From an uncultured Clostridium sp. (lineage in GTDB: Bacteria > Bacillota > Clostridia > TANB77 > CAG-508), in contig CAMGAZ010000058.1 in NCBI GenBank assembly GCA_946008205.1, positions 1 to 7,863 on the forward strand: a DNA stretch of 7,863 nt, read 5' to 3'. This document shows, one piece after another, positions 1-5,534 of this stretch. Every line of letters begins with the position of its first letter. Within the stretch, counting starts at the first letter, position 1. The notes under the pieces were generated by a model. That model worked only from the letters and a program-made list of their open reading frames with translations, had not been told where the DNA came from and ran no database searches. The translations under genes were made by a program, and so were the position numbers.

Positions 1-51
1 AAATAATGGAAAAATAGAATTTAAAGAGTTATTATAAAGTTGCTTTTATAC

Positions 52-80
52 TTGACAAAATATAAAAAAAGGGTTAATAT
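52..80 (+). promoter_or_regulatory. greA promoter (sigma-A type)
   Basis: A perfect -35 hexamer TTGACA (52-57) is followed after exactly 17 bases by TAATAT (75-80), one mismatch from the consensus -10. Transcription would begin near 87 and leave a leader of about 50 bases before the greA start. This is the best promoter match in the window and suggests strong constitutive expression. Confidence 0.8.
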
Positions 81-119
81 ATTAAAATGTAAATTTAAAC
101 AAGTAGACTGAATTACAAA

Positions 120-125
120 GGGAGG
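120..125 (+). promoter_or_regulatory. greA ribosome binding site, decides the start
   Basis: GGGAGG lies 10 bases before the ATG at 136. The open reading frame could be extended to a TTG at 127, but that codon starts only one base after this site and could not be used with it. The ATG at 136 is therefore the start. Confidence 0.85.
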
Positions 126-135
126 TTTGACAATA

Positions 136-612
136 ATGGAAGAGAAGGGCGTACTAGTAACTCAAGAAGGATACGAAAAATTAGAAAAAGAACTAGACTA
201 TCTTAGAACTACAAAGAGAGCAGAAATAGCAGAAAAAATAAAAGTAGCATTAGGGTTTGGAGACTTATCAGAGAACTCAGAATATGACGAAGCAAAAAAT
301 GCACAAGCTGAAAATGAAGGAAAAATAGCAGAATTAGAAAATAAAATAAGATATGCTAAAATTATAAATGAATCCGAAATAGATACAAAAACTGTTCAAG
401 TAGGAAATATTGTTAAAGTATACGATGAAGACTTTGATGAAGAAGTAACATACACAATCGTAGGTTCAACAGAAGTTGATTTAGCTCAAAATAAAATATC
501 TAATGAATCACCTGTTGGCGCAGCATTATTAGGCAAAAAGAAAAATGACACAGTTGAAGTAAAAACACCTGCAGGATTATCTAAATATAAAATACTTTCA
601 ATTACAAAATAA
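136..612 (+). CDS. greA: Transcription elongation factor GreA
   Basis: GreA enters the RNA polymerase secondary channel and stimulates cleavage of backtracked transcripts, rescuing arrested elongation complexes. The protein is 158 residues, the usual family length. An N-terminal antiparallel coiled coil (about residues 8-75) carries the tip motif GDLSENSEY, whose acidic residues D43 and E46 match the pair (D41/E44 in E. coli) that coordinates the catalytic magnesium. The C-terminal FKBP-like domain (about 80-158) has the characteristic EEVTYTIVG, ISNESPVGAALLGK and KTPAG segments. I chose ATG 136 because GGGAGG at 120-125 is correctly spaced for it. It has its own promoter and a hairpin directly after the stop, so it looks monocistronic. 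Identification is firm; no anomalies are seen. Confidence 0.97.
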   Translation: MEEKGVLVTQEGYEKLEKELDYLRTTKRAEIAEKIKVALGFGDLSENSEYDEAKNAQAENEGKIAELENKIRYAKIINESEIDTKTVQVGNIVKVYDEDFDEEVTYTIVGSTEVDLAQNKISNESPVGAALLGKKKNDTVEVKTPAGLSKYKILSITK

Positions 613-614
613 GT

Positions 615-646
615 AAAAGCAAAAGGAAATTACCTTTTGCTTTTTA
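615..646. terminator. Bidirectional terminator between greA and deoD
   Basis: A perfect 12-bp stem (615-626 with 633-644) with a 6-base AAATTA loop lies two bases after the greA stop and just beyond the deoD stop at 650. It is flanked by a T run on the + strand and by A residues on the left that give a T-rich run on the - strand, so it can end both convergent transcripts. Confidence 0.88.
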
Positions 647-649
647 TTA

Positions 650-1369
650 TTATATTTGGATGGCCGACTCCAAAGCCAACTTTATCATGGCGTTCAATCC
701 ATTCTGTCTTTCTTCAGGACTAGCGATTTTTTCTATAAATTTAGAATCTACTACGCTCATTAAGCAAGCAGCTTTTTTATTTAATAACTGTGCATTATAG
801 AACAATGCGAAAGCTTCCATTTCAGCACTTATTGGATTAAAGCCTCCAGGAATTCTTGACAAAAATTTATTAACGTCAGTCATATAGACATCGAAACAAT
901 CTGTGCAAACTGTATTTCCTTTATAAATAGGAACATTTATATCCTGTGATACTTTTTCAATAACACTATTAAGAGTAGAATCAGAAGATGTTAAATGGCA
1001 ATTCTCATTGTTCAATGTTAGTGCATAATTACTTTCAGAATAGCAATTTTCAGAAAGAACAATATCAAATAAATTTAAGTCTTTGATATAAGCTCCACAA
1101 GAACCAATACGAATAATAGAATCAACTCCATAAAATTTATATAATTCATAAGAGTATATACCCATGCTTGGCATTCCCATACCAGAAGCAAAAACACTTA
1201 ATTTTTTTCCTTTATAAGTTCCGGTATAGCCAAACATATTTCTAACAGAATTTACAAGTTTAACATCATCTAAAAAATTATCTGCAATATACTTTGCCCT
1301 AAGTGGATCGCCGGGCATAAGTACAACATCTGCAATATCGCCTAAATTAGCTTCATTATGTGGTGTCAT
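650..1369 (-). CDS. deoD: Purine nucleoside phosphorylase, DeoD type
   Basis: This enzyme reversibly phosphorolyses purine (deoxy)ribonucleosides to free base and (deoxy)ribose-1-phosphate in cytoplasmic purine salvage. The 239-residue product matches E. coli DeoD in length and along its whole course: H4 of the N-terminal TPH motif, the phosphate-binding segment VLMPGDPLRAKYIA (16-29), GTYKGKKLSV, GMGMPS, RIGSCG with R87, the base-stacking F159, AEMEA (182-186) and the terminal ERQ...MIKLALES. The catalytic Asp is D208 with helper R221. The active-site loop reads SVVD followed by SKFIEK instead of the more usual SDHI-type sequence, which is divergent but keeps the acid. AGGAGG lies 10 bases before the ATG. 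It reads away from ruvA and converges on greA. DeoD-type assignment is secure; base preference is not. Confidence 0.95.
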   Translation of the reverse strand: MTPHNEANLGDIADVVLMPGDPLRAKYIADNFLDDVKLVNSVRNMFGYTGTYKGKKLSVFASGMGMPSMGIYSYELYKFYGVDSIIRIGSCGAYIKDLNLFDIVLSENCYSESNYALTLNNENCHLTSSDSTLNSVIEKVSQDINVPIYKGNTVCTDCFDVYMTDVNKFLSRIPGGFNPISAEMEAFALFYNAQLLNKKAACLMSVVDSKFIEKIASPEERQNGLNAMIKLALESAIQI

Positions 1370-1410
1370 AATATAATTTCCTCCTTTAAAAATTCTTTTA
1401 AGATGCTATA

Positions 1411-1438
1411 ATTATATCACATAAGACAAAGAGTGCAA
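1411..1438 (-). promoter_or_regulatory. deoD promoter
   Basis: Read on the minus strand, TTGCAC (1433-1438) is followed after 16 bases by a perfect TATAAT (1411-1416). Transcription would start near 1404, giving a leader of about 35 bases, too short to hold a purine riboswitch. Confidence 0.65.
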
Positions 1439-1490
1439 GTTATTAGTGACATTCTCTAAAAAAATAAAAATCTAAATTTGACTTAAACTA

Positions 1491-1518
1491 TTGAAAAATG
1501 GTAAAAGTATGATAGAAT
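1491..1518 (+). promoter_or_regulatory. ruvA(-rarA) promoter
   Basis: TTGAAA (1491-1496), a 16-base spacer and TAGAAT (1513-1518) lie upstream of ruvA, with a possible start of transcription near 1525. The 194-base deoD-ruvA gap holds this promoter and the deoD promoter back to back. I saw no LexA-type operator in it. Confidence 0.5.
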
Positions 1519-1563
1519 ATAATGCATAATAGAGAAAATTTGTTTGATTAATAGGAGAAACAG

Positions 1564-2157
1564 ATGATAGCATATTTAAAAGGAAATATAATGACAAAGT
1601 CAGAAGAATACATAATATTAGAAGTACAAGGAATAGGATATAAAGTATATATGTCTAAAAAGTCCATAGATGAGTTAGATGAAGAAGGACAAGTAAAGGT
1701 TTATACATATCTAAAACTTAGAGAAGACGATATTAGCTTATTTGGATTTAGCTCAAATGAAGAATTACATATGTTTGAATTATTGATATCAGTAGGAGGA
1801 ATAGGTGCAAAATCAGCAATAGCAATACTTTCTAACATAAAGCCATCTAGGTTTGCTCTAGCTGTAATAACGAATGATGTTAACTCATTAAAAAAATTGC
1901 CGGGAATAGGAGCAAAAACTGCTCAAAGAATTATTCTGGAATTAAAAGATAAAATAAAAACAGAAGAAGCTATAGACGTGCAAAATGCTAAAAATATGGA
2001 AGAAAAAGTACAGAATGAGGAAGACACTGAAGAGCTTATTCAAGCTTTACAAGTGCTAGGATACAGAAGGTATGAAATAAATAAGATATTATCTAAAGTA
2101 AAAGCTACGACGCTGGAAGACAAAATAAAAGAGGCTTTACAATATTTAGCAAAATAA
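1564..2157 (+). CDS. ruvA: Holliday junction branch migration protein RuvA
   Basis: RuvA tetramers bind four-way DNA junctions and load the RuvB motor for branch migration during recombinational repair. The 197-residue protein has the three expected domains. The N-terminal OB fold (about 1-62) opens MIAYLKGNI and carries the acidic pin E54-D55 in LREDDISLFGF. Domain II (about 65-140) has two helix-hairpin-helix motifs, VGGIGAKSA (77-85) and LPGIGAKTA (112-120). After an acidic linker (about 135-153) comes the small RuvB-contacting domain III (about 154-197, ending EALQYLAK). AGGAG at 1553-1557 is 6 bases before the ATG. The next gene on the same strand is rarA rather than ruvB, so its RuvB partner must be encoded elsewhere. 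Identification is firm. Confidence 0.96.
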   Translation: MIAYLKGNIMTKSEEYIILEVQGIGYKVYMSKKSIDELDEEGQVKVYTYLKLREDDISLFGFSSNEELHMFELLISVGGIGAKSAIAILSNIKPSRFALAVITNDVNSLKKLPGIGAKTAQRIILELKDKIKTEEAIDVQNAKNMEEKVQNEEDTEELIQALQVLGYRRYEINKILSKVKATTLEDKIKEALQYLAK

Positions 2158-2246
2158 TTTTATACGAGAGATGCAATTAATTTGAAAGAAATTATTTGTA
2201 ACATATTTGCGCTCTAATAGAGGCAAGAAAGGAATGAAATAAAAGA

Positions 2247-3491
2247 ATGAATACAAATGAACCACTAGCATATAGAATGAGTCCTAAAACTTTAGATGAC
2301 TACGTTGGGCAAGAACATATTCTAGGACAAGATAAAATTTTATATAGAACAATAAAGGCGGATAGACTATCAAGTATTATTCTTTGGGGACCTCCAGGAT
2401 GCGGGAAGACATCTCTTGCAAGAGTTATTAGTAATACAACAAAATATAAATTTACAAAATTAAATGCAGTAACAGCTGGTGTTGGAGATATAAAAAATGC
2501 CATAGAAGAAGCTAAAAATCCATTATTAAATCCATCAGGAAAATGTATATTATTTATAGATGAGATTCACAGATTTAATAAGTTGCAACAAGATGCTTTG
2601 CTACCATTTGTAGAAAATGGCACAGTGATATTAATTGGAGCTACAACAGAAAATCCATATTTTGAAGTAAATAAGGCATTAATATCAAGGTCAATGGTAT
2701 TTAGACTAGAGCCACTTACAGTTGATAATATATATACTATATTAAAAAATTCTTTATCTAAGCCAGAGGGATTAGGAGAATATAAAATAAAAATCTCTGA
2801 TGACACATTATACAAAATTGCAGAAACCGCCAATGGTGATGTAAGAACAGCCTTAAACGGACTAGAAGTAGCAGTTCTTACAACTAAAATGGGAGAAGAT
2901 GGATATATAACAATAACAGACCAAATTGCCAAAGAGAGTGTGCAAAACAGAAAGGCAATTTTTGATAAAAAGGGGGATAGCCATTATGATAATATAAGTG
3001 CATTTATAAAATCAATGAGAGGTAGCGACCCAGACGCAACTGTATTTTATCTAGCTAGAGCCTTAAATGGTGGAGAAGACCCAATGTTTCTTGCAAGGAG
3101 AATTGTAATTGCTGCAGCAGAAGATGTTGGAATGGCTAATCCAAATGCATTAGTAATAGCCACAAATGCTATGCAAGCTGTACATATGGTTGGAATGCCA
3201 GAAGCAAGAATTATACTAGCAGAAGCGGCGATATATGTTGCCACATCTAAAAAATCAAATGCAAGCTATTTAGCAATAAATAAAGCATTAGAAGATGTTG
3301 CCAATAAAGACACTGGAGAAGTACCAATGCACATAAGAAATGCTCCAGTTGAGGGAATGGAAAAAGAGGGATATCATGTTGGATACAAATATCCACATGA
3401 TTATCCAGGGCACTATGTAGAACAACAATACTTACCAGATAAAATGTTAGGAACTAAATATTATATAAAAGATGAAAATATACCAGAGTAA
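2247..3491 (+). CDS. rarA: Replication-associated recombination protein RarA (MgsA), AAA+ ATPase
   Basis: RarA/MgsA is a clamp-loader-like AAA+ ATPase related to Mgs1/WRNIP1 that acts at stalled replication forks and single-strand/double-strand DNA junctions. The 414-residue protein has Walker A GPPGCGKT (48-55), Walker B ILFIDEIHRF (D105, E106), sensor 1 GATTENP (131-137) and an arginine-finger region ALISR (144-148). The segment FNKLQQDALLPFVENGT is diagnostic of RarA and rules out RuvB. The C-terminal half holds the tetramerisation domain, with ARALNGGEDPMFLARR and AAEDVGMANP, ending in the family's VEQQYLPD. The start has only a modest AAAGGA (about 2228-2233) some 13 bases upstream, weaker than its neighbours' sites. 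It follows ruvA by 89 bases with no convincing promoter or terminator between, so co-transcription is likely. Confidence 0.95.
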   Translation: MNTNEPLAYRMSPKTLDDYVGQEHILGQDKILYRTIKADRLSSIILWGPPGCGKTSLARVISNTTKYKFTKLNAVTAGVGDIKNAIEEAKNPLLNPSGKCILFIDEIHRFNKLQQDALLPFVENGTVILIGATTENPYFEVNKALISRSMVFRLEPLTVDNIYTILKNSLSKPEGLGEYKIKISDDTLYKIAETANGDVRTALNGLEVAVLTTKMGEDGYITITDQIAKESVQNRKAIFDKKGDSHYDNISAFIKSMRGSDPDATVFYLARALNGGEDPMFLARRIVIAAAEDVGMANPNALVIATNAMQAVHMVGMPEARIILAEAAIYVATSKKSNASYLAINKALEDVANKDTGEVPMHIRNAPVEGMEKEGYHVGYKYPHDYPGHYVEQQYLPDKMLGTKYYIKDENIPE

Positions 3492-3532
3492 TTATATTAA
3501 TTAGGAGCAATCGCACTAAGATAGATAAAAAA

Positions 3533-3568
3533 TAGGTATTCCCCATAGAGGAATACCTAATATTTTTT
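3533..3568. terminator. Bidirectional terminator between rarA and the SPFH gene
   Basis: A 10-bp stem (3533-3542 with 3550-3559) encloses a 7-base loop. An A run lies on the left and TATTTTTT on the right, so the near-palindrome can end rarA transcription on + and the SPFH-gene transcript on -, whose stop codon overlaps the right T run at 3567-3569. Confidence 0.85.
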
Positions 3569-4484
3569 ATTCAGATTTTTTACTTTTTTTATCATCTGAT
3601 ACAACTTCTTTTATTGCTCCTAAACTTGAAAGTGCACTTGTTGCTTCAAATGGGATAAATACTTTATTTGCATCTCCATTAGCAATATCCTTTAAAGCTT
3701 CTAGAGACTTTAATTGTACTAAAGTATCATCTGGATGAGCTTTCATCATTGCATCATAAACTAGATGAATTTCATTTGCTCTTGCTTCAGCCACTTTTTT
3801 AATAGCTTCAGCTTCACCGGCAGCTTTTCTAATTCTAGATTCTTTTTCAGCTTCAGCCTCAAGAATAGCAGCTTCTTTTTTACCTTCTGCAAGTGTAATT
3901 GCAGATTGTCTTTCACCTTCAGCTTGAAGGATTTGAGCTCTCTTATTTCTTTCAGCATTCATTTGCTTCTCCATAGCATCTCTAATATCTGCAGGAGGAG
4001 TGATATCTTTTATTTCAACTCTATCAATTTTGCATCCCCATTGATCTGTTGCTTCATCAAGAATTGCTCTTAATTGCTCATTAATTAAATCTCTTGAACT
4101 AAATGTTGCATCTAAGTCCATCTTACCAACTATATCACGAATTGTTGTAATAGCTAAGTACTCGATACCTTTCTTTAGAGATTGAATTTCATAAACAGCC
4201 TTAGCTGGGTCTGTTACTTTATAGAATACAACAGTATCTATTGTTATAGTAACATTATCTTTTGTGATAACTCCTTGTGGTGGAACGTCCATAGTTTGTT
4301 GCTTTAAACTTACAACACTTCTAACACGGTCAACAAAAGGAATTATAATTGTAAGACCTGCATCAGCTATTTTGTGAAATTTACCTAATCTTTCAATAAT
4401 ATAAACTTCTGATTGTCTTACGACTTTGATTGATTTTACAGCTATAACTAATATTATAACTAGTAATACGATTAAAAACCACAT
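3567..4484 (-). CDS. qmcA: SPFH/Band 7 membrane protein, QmcA/paraslipin type
   Basis: Members of this stomatin-like family are anchored in the inner membrane and form large oligomers thought to organise membrane domains and to modulate proteases. Substrate or partner here is unknown beyond the linked NfeD protein. The 305-residue product (same length as E. coli QmcA) begins with one hydrophobic segment (2-17), then the Band 7 domain (about 20-180) with VRQSEVYIIERLGKFHKIADAG and MDVPPQGVITKDNV. A long Ala/Glu/Lys-rich coiled coil follows (about 172-240, with repeated AEGE/AEAE units), then a short helical tail and a Lys/Ser-rich end. AGGAGG (4492-4497) is 7 bases before the ATG. It is the second gene after nfeD, 49 bases downstream, the classic NfeD/SPFH pair. 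The family is certain; the symbol is by similarity. Confidence 0.92.
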   Translation of the reverse strand: MWFLIVLLVIILVIAVKSIKVVRQSEVYIIERLGKFHKIADAGLTIIIPFVDRVRSVVSLKQQTMDVPPQGVITKDNVTITIDTVVFYKVTDPAKAVYEIQSLKKGIEYLAITTIRDIVGKMDLDATFSSRDLINEQLRAILDEATDQWGCKIDRVEIKDITPPADIRDAMEKQMNAERNKRAQILQAEGERQSAITLAEGKKEAAILEAEAEKESRIRKAAGEAEAIKKVAEARANEIHLVYDAMMKAHPDDTLVQLKSLEALKDIANGDANKVFIPFEATSALSSLGAIKEVVSDDKKSKKSE

Positions 4485-4533
4485 AGTGTTTCCTCCTATA
4501 AAATAATATATATATTAAAAAATTAAAAACAAA

Positions 4534-5004
4534 TTAATTTTTTTGTATTAGTTCAGATTTTACTTTTATGTCGATGGGTTCAATAACTAATTTTACTCCA
4601 TCTATTCCTAAAACTCTAATTTTACTTCCAACTGGAATAACATCTTTGTAATCTGTTACAACTGCAGACCAAATATCACCACTAACTTTAACCTGACCTA
4701 CATCTCCAAAATGAGAATTAACTTCCTTAGTAACAATACCTTCTTTACCAATAATTGCATTAGAATTGGTAACAACGTTGTCTTTTTTATTAAGCTTTTT
4801 AGCCAAAGGTCTAGTTAAACCAATTAGAGCAACTGACAATACTACAAATATTGAAGTTTGAGCTATTACATTATGAATAACTAAACTTAGTAAGCAGGTT
4901 ATAAGAGCTGCAACTCCAAACCAAAAAACTAAAAATCCAACAGTTGCAATTTCAATTATAAAACATAATCCGGCTATAATTAGCCAAATTTGCCAAGGTA
5001 ACAT
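4534..5004 (-). CDS. Short NfeD-family membrane protein (YbbK type)
   Basis: Short NfeD proteins pair with SPFH proteins and are proposed to help their assembly or function in the membrane. The product from ATG 5002-5004 is 156 residues and starts MLPWQIWLIIAG. It has hydrophobic membrane segments across about residues 5-62 with a polar break near IHN, then a positively charged turn (RPLAKKLNKK) and a C-terminal OB-fold NfeD domain (about 77-150) with NAIIGKEGIVTKEV, GQVKVSGDIWSAV and VGSKIRVLGIDGVKLVIEP. The serine protease domain of long NfeD proteins is absent. A longer frame begins at 5031, but a perfect AGGAGG sits inside that extension 7 bases before 5004, so the shorter start is preferred. 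It is first in the operon with the downstream SPFH gene. Confidence 0.9.
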   Translation of the reverse strand: MLPWQIWLIIAGLCFIIEIATVGFLVFWFGVAALITCLLSLVIHNVIAQTSIFVVLSVALIGLTRPLAKKLNKKDNVVTNSNAIIGKEGIVTKEVNSHFGDVGQVKVSGDIWSAVVTDYKDVIPVGSKIRVLGIDGVKLVIEPIDIKVKSELIQKN

Positions 5005-5011
5005 AGCAATA

Positions 5012-5017
5012 CCTCCT
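5012..5017 (-). promoter_or_regulatory. nfeD ribosome binding site, decides the start
   Basis: Minus-strand AGGAGG, 7 bases upstream of the ATG at 5002-5004. It lies within the nine-codon extension that a start at 5031 would add, which argues against the longer form. Confidence 0.85.
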
Positions 5018-5038
5018 GTATATTTATTCAATAATGAT

Positions 5039-5047
5039 ATTATATCA
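5039..5047 (-). promoter_or_regulatory. nfeD-SPFH operon promoter, extended -10
   Basis: On the minus strand, TGATATAAT forms a perfect TATAAT (5039-5044) with an upstream TG one base away, the extended -10 arrangement. No good -35 hexamer is visible. It is embedded in a small inverted repeat ATGATA-TTA-TATCAT (5034-5048). Confidence 0.5.
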
Positions 5048-5109
5048 TAGAAAGGTCGGAAAATAAATAGTTTGATGAAAAATAATTTTTATAAAATTAC
5101 CGAAATTGA

Positions 5110-5138
5110 TTGCATTTGCAAGCGTTTTATGATACAAT
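5110..5138 (+). promoter_or_regulatory. secG promoter
   Basis: TTGCAT (5110-5115), a 17-base spacer and TACAAT (5133-5138), with TG one base before the -10. It faces away from the nfeD promoter, so the 172-base gap between nfeD and secG holds two divergent promoters. Confidence 0.6.
5117..5130 (+). promoter_or_regulatory. Possible cre (CcpA) site in the secG promoter
   Basis: TGCAAGCGTTTTAT agrees with 12 of 14 positions of the CcpA operator consensus TGWAARCGYTWNCW. It sits wholly between the -35 and -10 of the proposed secG promoter, where a bound repressor would block initiation. The match is from sequence only and could be chance. Confidence 0.25.
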
Positions 5139-5176
5139 AACTAAGTCGATAAAAGTAACAAAAGGAGTGTTAAAAA

Positions 5177-5425
5177 ATGCAAATAGTAAAATACATAATG
5201 GTAGCCTTATATATCATAGTTTGTTTAGGATTAATAATTGTAACAATGATGCAAAATAAAGATAGCCAAGGTGCTTCAGGCACGATAGTTGGATCTTCTA
5301 CAAATAACTTCTACGAGAAGAACAAGAGTAGAACTCGTGAAGGAAAAATGAAAAAGTGGACAATTATACTAGGAATTGCTTTTGCTGTGTTAGCGATAGC
5401 TTTGGGAATTGTATACGTTATATAG
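5177..5425 (+). CDS. secG: Preprotein translocase subunit SecG
   Basis: SecG is the small accessory subunit of the SecYEG channel and assists SecA-driven protein export across the cytoplasmic membrane. The 82-residue protein has the family's two-helix plan: TM1 about 5-25, a polar loop, and TM2 about 60-81 after the basic stretch EGKMKKW. The loop motif MMQNKDSQGASGTIVGSS corresponds to the conserved LLQ...G..G.I.G region. AGGAG (5163-5167) is 9 bases before the ATG. Placement just upstream of rnr matches a common Bacillota order and supports the call for so short a gene. A hairpin follows the TAG stop. Overall similarity of SecG proteins is low, so the identification rests on topology, motif and context. 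Confidence 0.88.
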   Translation: MQIVKYIMVALYIIVCLGLIIVTMMQNKDSQGASGTIVGSSTNNFYEKNKSRTREGKMKKWTIILGIAFAVLAIALGIVYVI

Positions 5426-5448
5426 GAGTATGATAAAATTATATAAAT

Positions 5449-5480
5449 AAGGCGACAGATTTTCTTCTGTCGCCTTTATA
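5449..5480 (+). terminator. Hairpin between secG and rnr, probable terminator or attenuator
   Basis: A perfect GC-containing 11-bp stem (5449-5459 with 5466-5476) encloses a TTTTCT loop. Only a short T run (TTTATA) follows, so termination may be partial, allowing some readthrough into rnr or shielding the secG 3' end. Confidence 0.65.
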
Positions 5481-5534
5481 GCTCATAAATATATATAAAT
5501 TTGAAAATAATATATAAAGTGAAGAGGTGATAAA

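Noticed and set aside
1..51. Tail of an upstream gene at the left edge
   Set aside because: The sequence is AT-rich with stops in several frames and no recognisable peptide, so nothing can be supported.
127..135. TTG start extending greA by three codons
   Set aside because: The codon begins one base after the GGGAGG site, too close for initiation; ATG 136 is well spaced and gives the standard 158 residues.
1370..1563. Possible riboswitch or small RNA in the deoD-ruvA gap
   Set aside because: The region is accounted for by two divergent promoters and ribosome binding sites; the leaders are short and I see no conserved aptamer motif or strong hairpin.
2235..2243. ATG-AAA-TAA mini-frame just before rarA
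   Set aside because: The AAAGGA site is about one base from this ATG, too near to use, and such triplets are expected by chance in AT-rich sequence.
2567..2932. 121-codon minus-strand open frame inside rarA
   Set aside because: It is opposite highly conserved RarA coding sequence and has no recognisable domain or ribosome binding site.
3765..4073. 102-codon plus-strand open frame rich in Phe and Ser
   Set aside because: It is antisense to the Ala/Glu/Lys-rich coiled coil of the SPFH gene, has no ribosome binding site, and its composition simply mirrors that repeat-like region.
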